From Clostridia bacterium (GTDB lineage: Bacteria; Bacillota; Clostridia; TANB77; CAG-508), in contig JARHYK010000005.1 in the NCBI GenBank assembly GCA_029258515.1, positions 1-64,000 of the forward strand: a DNA stretch of 64,000 bases, read 5' to 3'. Within the stretch, counting starts at the first letter, position 1; each line of letters begins with the position of its first letter. Of this stretch, positions 48,870 to 58,100 are shown in pieces. The notes under the pieces are model-generated. The model saw nothing but the letters and a program-made list of their open reading frames with translations. It was not told the DNA's origin and ran no database searches. The position numbers were made by a program, and so were the translations under genes.

Positions 48870-48900
48870 GATCCTTTTTTCGAACGTCCAAAAAAGGATC
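48870..48900. repeat. GATCC-hairpin repeat, copy 5
   Basis: GATCCTTTTTT and AAAAAAGGATC arms around CGAACGTCC. It lies between the two methyltransferase genes, just 5' of the trmL RBS. Confidence 0.78.
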
Positions 48901-48914
48901 ATGAGGAGTAAAAA

Positions 48915-49418
48915 ATGAAAATAAATATAGTAATGGTTGAACCAGAAATTCCACAAAATACTGGGAATATAGCAAGAACTTGTGCAATAACAGGAGCTAA
49001 ACTTCATTTAGTTCATCCACTTGGGTTTAAAATAGATGAAAAATCATTAAAAAGAGCAGGTTTAGATTATTGGGATAAGATAGAAATAGAAGAACATGAT
49101 TCATTTGAAAAATTTTTAGAAAAATATAAGCCAGAAGAAAATAATATGTTTTTTGCGACAACAAAAGGAAAAACAAAATATACAGATATTGATTATTCAA
49201 ATATGGATGAAGTGTTTGTACTTTATGGAAAAGAAACAAAAGGATTACCAGAATGGTTGTTAGAAAAATATTTGGATGAGAAGACAATAAGAATACCAAT
49301 GCTTCCAACATTAAGATCATTAAATTTATCAAATTCTGTTGCAATAATAACATACGAAATATTAAGACAGAAAAACTTTGAGAATTTACAGGGGGTAAGT
49401 GAGTATTTTGATGAATAG
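48915..49418 (+). CDS. trmL: tRNA (cytidine/uridine-34-2'-O)-methyltransferase TrmL
   Basis: SPOUT dimeric enzyme methylating the wobble base of tRNA-Leu. Seen: N-terminal VMVEPEIPQNTGNIARTCA, LVHPLGFKIDEKSLKRAGLDYW, FVLYGKETKGLPEWLL, and the knot end IRIPMLPTLRSLNLSNSVAI. 167 aa, exact family length. RBS TGAGGAG lies directly after hairpin repeat 5. Probably in the mfd-rlmB transcription unit if the repeat does not terminate. Confidence 0.95.
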   Translation: MKINIVMVEPEIPQNTGNIARTCAITGAKLHLVHPLGFKIDEKSLKRAGLDYWDKIEIEEHDSFEKFLEKYKPEENNMFFATTKGKTKYTDIDYSNMDEVFVLYGKETKGLPEWLLEKYLDEKTIRIPMLPTLRSLNLSNSVAIITYEILRQKNFENLQGVSEYFDE

Positions 49419-49432
49419 AGTTTGGAATCAAT

Positions 49433-49462
49433 TGACATAATTCGTATAAAAGTGGTATAATT
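49433..49462 (+). promoter_or_regulatory. Sigma-A promoter
   Basis: TTGACA at 49433-49438, 18-bp spacer, TATAAT at 49457-49462, upstream of the 101-aa gene. Confidence 0.75.
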
Positions 49463-49542
49463 TAAATACACAGGTATAAACCTTTGTAAATATTAGGAGG
49501 TAGTTTAAAAAGTTCTAAATAAGAGTGCAGGAGGAAAAAAGG

Positions 49543-49848
49543 ATGGAAGAATTCTATATCAGAAAAAAAGAAGGTAAACAAATCTACAAGTCAGCAAAGG
49601 TTACTTATTATAACGTACCATATTTTTTAACTTTATGTGACATTAGGAAAAATTGTGATGGCTCATGGACAATTAAGACTTCCAAAGGAGAAAAAATAGG
49701 GATACCAGGAGAAGCATATTGGGTTCTTTATGGAGAAAATTCTGATTCTACTCCAAATGGTGATATTATTACAAAAGATGAGATGGATAATTTCATTGTT
49801 TGTGATGAAGAAGGTAATGATATTTGTTTATTGAGTGACAGAAATTAA
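49543..49848 (+). CDS. Unknown 101-aa protein
   Basis: Family not recognised. Small, acidic, soluble, with beta-rich pattern (YYNVPYFLTLCDIRKNCDGSW; GEAYWVLYGENSD) and no membrane segment. ATG 49543 is chosen over an in-frame GTG at 49525 because GGAGG at 49530-49534 lies between them. Own sigma-A promoter and two tandem terminators, so a single-gene transcript of probably high output. Confidence 0.75.
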   Translation: MEEFYIRKKEGKQIYKSAKVTYYNVPYFLTLCDIRKNCDGSWTIKTSKGEKIGIPGEAYWVLYGENSDSTPNGDIITKDEMDNFIVCDEEGNDICLLSDRN

Positions 49849-49857
49849 AACTATCTT

Positions 49858-49901
49858 AAAATATAGCATTTTTACTTATTTGTATAAATGCTATATTTTT
49901 T
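49858..49901 (+). terminator. First tandem terminator
   Basis: AAATATAGCATTT / AAATGCTATATTT stem followed by a T run. Confidence 0.85.
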
Positions 49902-49906
49902 ATGGT

Positions 49907-49950
49907 AAACAGCTAACAAAAAATTACAATGTTTTTTGTTAGCTGTTTTT
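49907..49950 (+). terminator. Second tandem terminator
   Basis: AAACAGCTAACAAAAAA / TTTTTTGTTAGCTGTTT 17-bp stem followed by a T run, seven bases after the first. Confidence 0.85.
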
Positions 49951-50019
49951 AACATGTCTTAAAAACACCAAATATTAAGTTTTACATAAAATATAATATA
50001 AGAGGAAAAGGAGGTAGAT

Positions 50020-50796
50020 ATGGAAAATATATTAGAAGTTAAAAATATAAGTAAAAAGTATCAGAGTAAACAAGGTGAAATACAAGCTTTGAAAAATATT
50101 AATTTTGTTATTCAAAAAGGTGAGTTTGTTAGTATTATCGGACCTAGTGGCTGTGGGAAATCTACGCTTTTATCAATAATTAGCGGATTAGAATTAAAAA
50201 CCACAGGGGAAATATTTGTAGAGAATAAAAAGTGTGAGGGAATATCTAATGAAATAGGATATATGCTTCAAAAGGATTGTTTATTAGAATGGAGAACTAT
50301 TTGGAATAATGTAATGCTAGGATTGGAACTTAAAGGAATTAAAACAAAAGAAAATAAAGAATATGCTGAAGAGTTATTAAAAAAATATAATTTATATGAA
50401 TTTAAAGATAAATATCCACAAGAATTATCAGGAGGTATGAGGCAAAGAGTTGCTTTAATTAGAACTTTAGCCGTTAAACCTAAAATTTTATTGCTAGATG
50501 AAGCTTTTTCTGCTTTAGATTATCAAACAAGAATAATGGTAACAAATGATATTTATAACATATTAAAAAAAGAAAAGATAACTGCATTAATGGTAACACA
50601 TGATATATCAGAAGCCATTAGTATGTCAGATAGAATAATTGTATTAAGTAAAAGGCCAGGTTGTATTAAAAATATTCATAAAATAGAATTTGACATAGAA
50701 AATAAGAATCCAATAAATTGTAGGGAAAATCCTAAATTTAGCAAATATTTTAATACTTTATGGAAGGAGCTTGGTGTAGATGAAAAAGAGCAATGA
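50020..50796 (+). CDS. ABC transporter ATP-binding protein (SsuB/TauB/ThiZ type)
   Basis: 258 aa. Seen: Walker A GPSGCGKSTLLSIISG (~45-60), Q-loop MLQKDCLLEWRT, signature LSGGMRQRVALIRTLA (~138-153), Walker B ILLLDEAFSALDYQ and H-loop VTHDISEA. This subgroup powers uptake of sulfonates, nitrate-like anions or pyrimidine thiamine precursors. The permease start (50780) overlaps its stop, and the substrate-binding gene follows, giving a complete three-gene importer. No riboswitch is seen upstream, so the substrate stays open. AAAGGAGG RBS. Confidence 0.92.
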   Translation: MENILEVKNISKKYQSKQGEIQALKNINFVIQKGEFVSIIGPSGCGKSTLLSIISGLELKTTGEIFVENKKCEGISNEIGYMLQKDCLLEWRTIWNNVMLGLELKGIKTKENKEYAEELLKKYNLYEFKDKYPQELSGGMRQRVALIRTLAVKPKILLLDEAFSALDYQTRIMVTNDIYNILKKEKITALMVTHDISEAISMSDRIIVLSKRPGCIKNIHKIEFDIENKNPINCRENPKFSKYFNTLWKELGVDEKEQ

Positions 50797-51602
50797 TAGG
50801 AAAAATACAATGTCTAAAGAAAGAAAAGCGTATTTAAAAGAAAAAAATAGGAATAAAATAATTATTTTATTAACGCAAATAGGAATATTAGTAGCATTTT
50901 TATCAATTTGGGAAATACTTGCAAATAAAAATATAATTGATAGTTTTATAGCGAGTAAGCCAAGTAGGATATGGAATACATTAATAAATTTAGGTGGAAA
51001 TGATTTATTAAAACATATAGGTGTTACAGCATATGAAACAGTAACTGGTTTTATATTAGGTACATCATTAGGAATAATAATAGCAATAATATTATGGTGG
51101 TCAGAGTTTTTGGCAAAGGTTTCAGAGCCATATTTGGTAGTTTTAAATAGCTTACCTAAGGTAGCTTTACGGACCTATTATAATAATATGGGTAGGAGCA
51201 GGAACACCTGCTATTATTGTTATGGCTGTTGCAATTTCATTGATAGTTACAATTTTGGAAAATTTAAATGGTTTTTTGCGAACCGATAAAGATTTAATTA
51301 AAATGGCAAAGACTTTTAAAGCTAGTAAGTTACAAATATTAACAAAGATAGTGATACCTGCAAATATTTCAACATTTACGAATTCATTAAAAGTAAATAT
51401 AGGCTTATCACTGGTGGGAGTGATATCAGGAGAATTTTTAGTATCAAAAGCTGGATTAGGATATTTAATTGTGTATGGTGGGCAAGTTTTTAAATTAGAT
51501 TTGGTAATGACAAGTGTTATTATATTGGGAATATTAGCAGGATTAATGTATACGGCTGTTTTACTATTAGAGAAGTATATTTTAAAAATAAATAAGCAAT
51601 AA
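50780..51602 (+). pseudogene. ABC transporter permease (SsuC-like), split by a +1 shift at CGG
   Basis: Part one (50780-51289) holds a membrane helix and the start of the permease domain, ending ...NSLPKVAL. At 51170-51172 the frame reads TTA CGG ACC TAT and runs 39 codons of nonsense to a stop. Skipping one base (TTA C GGA CCT ATT ATA ATA ATA TGG) restores LGPIIIIWVGAGTPAIIVMA, the expected permease motif. It joins the second frame (TLENLNGF...KMAKTFKASKLQILTKIVIPA, the EAA loop) to the normal stop at 51602. The joined length is ~274 aa, normal for SsuC. The genes on both sides are intact, which argues for a working importer and against simple decay. Confidence 0.88.
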
Positions 51603-51660
51603 AAGCACAAAAAAATAAAATTGACATAAAATATTAATAAATAAAAAAAAGGAGGTTTCT

Positions 51661-52671
51661 ATGAAAAGGAATTGGTTGATATTAGGTATAATATTAATAA
51701 TTGTAGTAGTAATAATTTCAGGTATATATTTAGTAAAAAATAATAAAAAAAGTGAAGAGAAAAATCAGTTGGTAAAAGTAAGTGAAGTTACACGTTCTGT
51801 ATTTTATGCACCACAATATGTAGCAATAGAAAATGGATATTTCAAAGATAATGGAATAGACCTAGAATTAACAACAGGAGGTGGAGCAGATACTGTAATG
51901 ACAGCAGTACTAAGTAATCAAGTAGATATAGGTTTTGCAGGTCCAGAAGCATCAATATATGTATATAATGAAGGAAAAGAGGATTATACTCAAGTTTTTG
52001 CTCAAATGACTAAAAAGGATGGTTCTTTTTTAGTTGCTAAAGAAGATACTAAAGATTTTAAGTGGGAGGATTTAAAAGGGAAAACTATAATACCAGGAAG
52101 AAAAGGTGGAGTACCATATATGACTTTAGAATATGTACTTAAGAAAAATGGATTAGATCCTAAAAAGGATTTGAAATTAGATGACAGTATTAAATTTGAT
52201 TTGATGGCAGGTGCGTTTACAAGTGGAGAGGCAGAATATGTGACATTATTTGAACCAACGGCTTCATTAACTGAAAAAGAGAAAAAAGGATATATTGTAA
52301 CATCAGTAGGAAAAGAAGCGGGGGATATACCATATACAGCATATTTTGCTAAAAAAAGTTATATTTCAAAAAATGAGGATTTAATACAAAATTTTACAAA
52401 TGCAATATATAAAGGAGAACAATGGGTAAAAAATCATACAGCAGAAGAAATAGCTAAAAAAATATTGGGATATTTTCCTGGTACAGAAGAAGGATTAATA
52501 GTTGAAGCAGTAAAAAGTTATAAAGAAATAGATGCTTGGAACGAATCACCTGTACTTAAAAAAGAAAGCTTTGATAGATTACAAGATGTTATTTCATTAG
52601 CAGGAGAGTTAGATAAAAAAGTACCTTTTGAGAAAATTGTTAATAATAAGTATAGTGAAAATGTTAAATAA
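51661..52671 (+). CDS. NMT1/THI5/SsuA-like ABC substrate-binding protein
   Basis: 336 aa. Seen: an N-terminal hydrophobic helix (~5-26) without a lipobox Cys, so it is anchored by a membrane helix rather than lipid. Then a periplasmic-binding type II fold: PQYVAIENGYFKDNGIDLELTTGGGADTVM (~45-75, read in pieces), VDIGFAGPEASIYV, GKTIIPGRKGGVPYMTLEYVLKKNG, and a helical C-terminal lobe. This subgroup binds sulfonates, riboflavin or pyrimidine precursors. AAAGGAGG RBS. Forms a unit with the ATPase and permease. Confidence 0.9.
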   Translation: MKRNWLILGIILIIVVVIISGIYLVKNNKKSEEKNQLVKVSEVTRSVFYAPQYVAIENGYFKDNGIDLELTTGGGADTVMTAVLSNQVDIGFAGPEASIYVYNEGKEDYTQVFAQMTKKDGSFLVAKEDTKDFKWEDLKGKTIIPGRKGGVPYMTLEYVLKKNGLDPKKDLKLDDSIKFDLMAGAFTSGEAEYVTLFEPTASLTEKEKKGYIVTSVGKEAGDIPYTAYFAKKSYISKNEDLIQNFTNAIYKGEQWVKNHTAEEIAKKILGYFPGTEEGLIVEAVKSYKEIDAWNESPVLKKESFDRLQDVISLAGELDKKVPFEKIVNNKYSENVK

Positions 52672-52682
52672 GAGTTATTTCG

Positions 52683-52720
52683 AAATCTTCTATTAATGTG
52701 AAGTTAATAGAAGGTTTTTT
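52683..52720 (+). terminator. Terminator of the ABC operon
   Basis: AAATCTTCTATTAA / TTAATAGAAGGTTT stem (one G-U) with T run. Confidence 0.82.
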
Positions 52721-52829
52721 ATATTATATGTGTTGAAAAATGTTGAATTATAGGAGGTATTGTCGAAGGGGTTGAAAAGAAAAGAATATTATGTTAATAT
52801 ATAAAATATAAAGCAGCTTAGTGTTTTTT

Positions 52830-52891
52830 AAGGAAAAGTTTAGATCATTTTAGGATTTTTAAAGATAAGTTTAGATCATTTTGGAATTTTT
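52830..52891. repeat. Two tandem 31-bp imperfect direct repeats
   Basis: Units 52830-52860 and 52861-52891 share AAGTTTAGATCATTTT and a GGA/GAATTTTT end with a few differences. The 52721-52972 gap is otherwise A+T-rich with no gene. Possibly a regulatory iteron-like element ahead of the gene at 52973, or an integration scar. Confidence 0.65.
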
Positions 52892-52972
52892 AAATTCAAA
52901 GTTTATTCATAATAAATTTCAAGTATAATTATAAATAATTTAAATAAAAAGAAAATTTGAAAGGAGAAAATA

Positions 52973-53719
52973 TTGGTAATATTTACATATAATGATTATT
53001 TGGATTGTATTACAAATTATAAAATGAAAAAAATAATCGAAATGGAAAATAAAATTATAAAAAAAGAGAGAATATTTAGAAAAAATATTAGTGATCAGTT
53101 TAAAATAAATGAATTAGAAGAAAAAATAAATGTATTAATTGAGAAATTATTAATGGAAAAAGGAGAAGTAGTGAATTTCATTAATGATTTTTTAAAAGTT
53201 AGGCAACTAGATGTTAAAAACTCTAATTTTGAGGAAATTCAAAAAATAGCAAATATAGAAAGTCAAATTTATAAAATTAAAAATCAAGAAATATTTTTTT
53301 TCGTTAAACTTCAAAAGGAATTCAATTATCATATGCCATATATAATTTTAACAGAATGTATGGAATTTATTAAAAAGTACAAAGAAGAAAATTTAAAATC
53401 TGAAAAACCCCCATTAATAATACCAATAGTTATATATATCGGAAAGGAAGAGATTGCTGTAAGAAAAAATGCTAAAGTAAGATATACAAGTTTTGAACAA
53501 GCTAGGATTAATTTATCATATAATTTAATTGATTTAAATAGGTTAAGACCGATTGAATTAATTAAGAAAAAATCAATAATTGGCAAATTAATGATACTAA
53601 AAAGTAAAATCGATAATCAAGCAAAGGAAAAATTATTAAAATTTTTAAAAGAAAGTATAAAAGAAATTGATGAATATTTAGAACTAAGCGAGATAGAAGG
53701 AATTATATTAACCAAATGA
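52973..53719 (+). CDS. Degenerate Rpn/PD-(D/E)XK transposase-like protein
   Basis: 248 aa, charged, no membrane segment. The run MPYIILTECMEFIKKY followed by PPLIIPIVIYIG, and NLIDLNRLRPIELI, matches the pattern of the Clostridial Rpn-family recombination-promoting nuclease/putative transposase group (recalled). The positions where those proteins carry the catalytic Asp and Glu-x-Gln read IESQIYKI and VKLQKE here, so key acids appear lost. Probably a domesticated or inactive relative. TTG start 52973 with AAAGGAG; followed by an XRE regulator, suggesting a small accessory module. Confidence 0.55.
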   Translation: MVIFTYNDYLDCITNYKMKKIIEMENKIIKKERIFRKNISDQFKINELEEKINVLIEKLLMEKGEVVNFINDFLKVRQLDVKNSNFEEIQKIANIESQIYKIKNQEIFFFVKLQKEFNYHMPYIILTECMEFIKKYKEENLKSEKPPLIIPIVIYIGKEEIAVRKNAKVRYTSFEQARINLSYNLIDLNRLRPIELIKKKSIIGKLMILKSKIDNQAKEKLLKFLKESIKEIDEYLELSEIEGIILTK

Positions 53720-53778
53720 TTAGATAAAAATCAATAGATTAGAATTGATAAATATTTACTAATAAATTCAAAAAACTA

Positions 53779-53810
53779 TTGACAAGCTACAACTAATAGT
53801 GTTATATATT
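53779..53810 (+). promoter_or_regulatory. Promoter of the XRE regulator
   Basis: TTGACA at 53779-53784 with a TTATAT at 53802-53807 (17-bp spacing) and overlapping TATATT at 53805-53810, ~27 bases before the gene. Confidence 0.55.
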
Positions 53811-53833
53811 ACATATAGATAGGAGGAGAGAAT

Positions 53834-54160
53834 ATGGCAATAGACTATGAAGTAATAGGAAAAAGAATGAAGAAAGAGAGAATAAGAAAAGGATTGACAC
53901 AAGAAGAAATATCAGACAAAATGATGGTATCAGTTGCATTTTATAGTAGATTAGAAACAGGAAGATCACATATAAATCTTAAAAGAATAGTGGAAATATC
54001 AGAAATACTAGAAGTGGACCCAAGTTATTTTATAACAGGAACGATACAAAAACAAGAAGGATATTTAAATAGGGAATTTAGTGAAATACTAATTAAATGT
54101 ACACCAAAACAGCAAAAATTTATATATAAGGTTGCAAAAATGGTTTTAGAAATATTATAA
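53834..54160 (+). CDS. XRE-family HTH transcriptional regulator
   Basis: 108 aa. N-terminal helix-turn-helix: IGKRMKKERIRKGLTQEEISDKMMVSVAFYSRLETGRSHINLKRIVEISEILEVDPSYF (read in blocks, ~7-66), then a short helical tail ECTPKQQKFIYKVAKMVLEIL-like. Typical of small Clostridial/phage-like repressors, probably autoregulating its own promoter (inferred). AGGAGGAG RBS. Sits next to the degenerate Rpn-like gene. Confidence 0.88.
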   Translation: MAIDYEVIGKRMKKERIRKGLTQEEISDKMMVSVAFYSRLETGRSHINLKRIVEISEILEVDPSYFITGTIQKQEGYLNREFSEILIKCTPKQQKFIYKVAKMVLEIL

Positions 54161-54164
54161 AATA

Positions 54165-54296
54165 TTGCTAATTAATTGTAAGGAGTTATTTAGTAATGAA
54201 ATAATAAATGAAGAAAAGAGGCTAAATAGTATAAATGCCAATATAAAACAATTAGTATTTATATTAGAAATAAAATGTATTATGTTGAAATACTGA
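54165..54296 (+). other. Possible 43-codon ORF without a ribosome binding site
   Basis: TTG at 54165 opens LINCKELFSNEIINEEKRLN... to TGA 54294-54296. No RBS or known similarity; it may be a gene remnant downstream of the XRE gene. No other feature is seen in 54161-54422. Confidence 0.25.
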
Positions 54297-54422
54297 AATA
54301 ATTTTAAAAGTAATTTGAAAAAGTTTTTATTAATAGTATGCTAGGTTGATATTTATTTTGTTTTGAGATATAATGAAAAGTGGAAAGAATTTAAAAGCAT
54401 TATTAACTTAGGAGGTAGCAGT

Positions 54423-54959
54423 ATGAAAAAAATTAATGTCACAAGTAAAAGAAGAATCTGTAACAGTTTTTTGAAAGTTGATAGTCTTGAAATTGTTTTG
54501 CCTAATGGTAAGAAAATTGTTAGAGAGGTACTCCAAAAGTTAAATGTAGTTGCTATTTTAGCAGTTACATCAAATGGCGAGGTGTTTCTAACCAAACAGC
54601 CTCGTGCAGGTATCGGTAATTTAGAATCAATAGAAATTCCTGCAGGATTAGTTGAAGAGGGTGAAAGTCCTAGTATCTCTGCTGAAAGAGAGTTACTTGA
54701 AGAAACAGGATGTGTTTTAACGCAGCCCTTAATTTCTTTAGGTAAGTTTGTGGGAGATCCAGCTTGTTGTACCAGTATTACAAATTTATTTCTTGCTTTA
54801 AATGTAAAAAAAGAGAAAAAATTAAATTTGGATGAAGATGAGTATTTGGAATGTTTTACCAAAAATATTTCAGATGTATATTCTATGATGGATGCAGGAA
54901 AGATAATTGATGCAAATTCAAATCTTGCTCTTGAAAGAGCGAGAAAGTACTTTTTATAG
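54423..54959 (+). CDS. NUDIX hydrolase (ADP-ribose pyrophosphatase-like)
   Basis: 178 aa. NUDIX box GLVEEGESPSISAERELLEETG (positions ~77-98, split here as GLVEEGE...RELLEETGCV) fits Gx5Ex7REUxEExGU. The preceding VAILAVTSNGEVFLTKQPRAGIG and EIPAG fit ADP-ribose/nucleoside-diphosphate-sugar hydrolases. ATG 54423 is used since AGGAGG lies at 54411-54416; the frame extends upstream to 54363 without an RBS. Terminator downstream. Confidence 0.9.
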   Translation: MKKINVTSKRRICNSFLKVDSLEIVLPNGKKIVREVLQKLNVVAILAVTSNGEVFLTKQPRAGIGNLESIEIPAGLVEEGESPSISAERELLEETGCVLTQPLISLGKFVGDPACCTSITNLFLALNVKKEKKLNLDEDEYLECFTKNISDVYSMMDAGKIIDANSNLALERARKYFL

Positions 54960-54968
54960 TAGGCTTAA

Positions 54969-55002
54969 AAGAAACTGTCATATTAAATTATGGCAGTTTC
55001 TT
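54969..55002 (+). terminator. Rho-independent terminator
   Basis: AAGAAACTGTCA / TGGCAGTTTCTT 12-bp stem (one G-U), short T-rich end. Confidence 0.75.
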
Positions 55003-55132
55003 CTTATGAAAATAAATAGTTATATTAATATAGATTTTTTTGTTTTGTGTCAAATCCTTTAAAATATTACTTTACAAAACTATTAAAATAGTATAAACTA
55101 AAAAAGAAAAAAAGCAATAAAGGTGATAAAAA

Positions 55133-58100
55133 ATGTATTTAAAAAGAATAGAAATGCAAGGATTTAAATCATTTGCAGATAAAACGGTAATAGAATTAAA
55201 AAAAGGAATAACAACAGTAATAGGACCAAATGGTTCAGGTAAAAGTAATATATCAGATGCGATAAGATGGGTACTTGGAGAACAAAGTATAAAATCGTTA
55301 AGAGGGACAAAATCGTTAGATATTATATTTGCAGGAACACAAAATAGAAAATCATTGGGATTTGCAGAATGTTCATTAGTATTTGATAATCAAGATGGAA
55401 GTTTGCCAATAGAATATCAAGAAGTGATAGTAACTAGAAAAATATATAGAAGTGGAGAGACTGGTTATTATATCAACAAAGTTCCTTGCAGATTAAAAGA
55501 CATTTTAGAATTATTTATGGACACAGGAATTGGAAAAGATGGCTATTCAATTGTAGGACAAGGGAAAATTGATGAAATATTAAGTAACAAATCAGAAGAT
55601 AGAAGACATATTTTTGAAGAAGCTGCGGGAATAGTAAAGTATAGAATAAGAAAACAAGAAACAGAAAAGAAACTAGAACATACAAAATTAAATCTATTAA
55701 GAATAAATGATATATTGACAGAGATAGAAGGTAACCTAGAACCATTACATTCTCAATCAGAAAAAGCAAAAAAATACTTAAATATTAGGGATGAATTAAA
55801 AAATATTGAAGTAGGATTATTTGTTCATAATATTTCACAAAATAAGCAAGAACTAGAAAAATTAGTGGAAGCAGAAAATATTACAAAAGAACAATGTGAT
55901 ACGGAAGAAACAAAACTAGAAAGAATAAAAATGACCAAAGAAAACACAAAAAATGAATTAGAAGAAATAACAAATAAAATAGAGAATACATCAAATTTAG
56001 GTTTTGAAAGTCAAAAACAAATAGAAATGTTAAATTCAAATATAAGTGTTGCAAAAACAAGAATAACAAATAATGAAGAAAATAAAACAAGATATTTAGA
56101 AGAAATAGAAGAAAAAAAATTAAGACTTAAAGAATTAGAAGAAGAGCAAAAACAAAAAGAAGAAAAGAGAGATAACTTATTAAAAAATAAAGAAAAATTT
56201 GAAAATCAATTGAGGGAAAAACAAGGAGAATTAGATAAAATTACTAAAAAACTTTCAACTAAAGAATTAGAGATAGAAAAGTATAAAAAGCAAGTAGAAG
56301 AAAATATAGATAAGAGATATGAAAAACAAGCAAGTATTCAAGAGCAAGAAATAAATTATGAAAATAATCAAAAAAGACAAGTAAAAATAAAAGAAGAAAT
56401 CGAGAATGCAATATCAGAATTAGATGTAACAAGGATGAAAAAAGAAGAAGTTGCCAAAGAATTTTATGAAATTGAAAGTAATAGAAATAAAACAATAAAA
56501 GAATTAGAAAAAATATCAGGTGAAAGAGAAAAAGCAACTAATCAACTAAAAATATATCAAACTAAAATTAATACAATGTCAAATGAATTAAGAATGAAAG
56601 AATCAAGAAGAAACTTTTTAATAGAAACAGAGAGAGAAAAAGAGGGATATACAAAAAGTGTTAAAACTTTACTTAAAGAATGTGAAGAAAATGTAGAATT
56701 TAAAAAAGGAGTAGAAGGAGTATTAGCTAATTTAATAGAAGTTCAAGATAAATATCAAACAGCAATAGAGATGAGTTTGGGGATGGCTATGCAAAATGTT
56801 GTTACGCAAAACGAGGAAGATGCAAAAAGATTAGTGGAATATTTAAGAAAAAATAATATAGGAAGGGCATCATTTTTGCCAATTTCAGCAGTAAAAGGAA
56901 GAAAATTAGAAAAAATAAAAGGAGAAGAAAATATAATAGGAATTGCATCAGATTTGATAAGATGTAATAAAAAATATGAAGGAATTATCTTGAATTTATT
57001 GGGAAAAACAGTAGTTGTTGAAGATATGGAAAAGGCTATTAAAATAGCAAAAGAGAATTCATATAGTTTTAGAATAGTGACATTAAAAGGAGACATAATA
57101 AATGCATCAGGAGCAATAACTGGTGGTGCTGTAATGAAAAAAACAGTAAATATATTGGGAAGAAAAAAAGAAATAGAAAAATTAGGTCAAGAAATAGAGA
57201 AAATTAAACAAGACATTGAAAAAATAGGAAAAGAACAAGAAAAATATGAAGAGAGTGTAGAAACAACATTAGAAATTGTGCAAAATTTAGAAAAAATATT
57301 ACAAGAAAATGAAATAACATATGCAACAGGAAAACAGAAAATGATATCTTTTGAAGAAGAAATAACTAAATTAGAAACTAGATTGAGTAAATTAAAAGAA
57401 GAGAAAATAGTAGTAGAGCAAGAACAAAAAAGTTTGGTATTAACAAAAGAAGAGTTACAAAAAGAAATAGAAAAAATAGTTGAAGAAAATGAAAGATTAT
57501 CAGCAGTTATAACTGAATATGCTGAATTGAATAAGGATGATCAAAAATATATCGATGACTTGAATTTTGATATAACAAATTTAAAAATATCAGTTTCATC
57601 ATTTGATGAAAGTGAAAGCTCAATACAGGAAATAAAAGAAAGAATAAGGCAAGAAATTGGAGCTAATAGAAATGTAATAGATAATAAACAAGAAGAAATA
57701 AGAAAAAATGATGAAGAGAATATGGAATTAGAAAATAAAATTAAAGAAATTGAAGAAAAAATAGAAAAAATAAAAGAAGAAGTTAAGTATAGTAGTATAA
57801 AAATAGAAGAATTAAAAGATGAAAGAAAGCAAAAGAATGAAAAATTAGAAAATCACGAAAAAGAGATAACTCAAAAATTTGAAGTTATTGAAGATTTAAA
57901 AGGTCAATTAATAAAATTAGAAGCTAAGAAAACAAAAACTGAAGAAGAAATAACAAATATAATAAATAAATTGTGGGATGAATATGAATTAACACCAAAT
58001 ACAATTAAAAATTTTGAAGAACCAGAAAATATTGCAAATACAAAGAAGAAAGTACATGAATTGAGAAATGAGTTAAAAGAAATAGGTAGTGTAAATATAG

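Noticed and set aside
49951..50019. TPP or other riboswitch before the ABC importer
   Set aside because: Only ~70 bases remain after the terminators, with no conserved aptamer motifs seen.
52830..52891. CRISPR array
   Set aside because: Only two adjacent imperfect units with no spacers and no cas genes.
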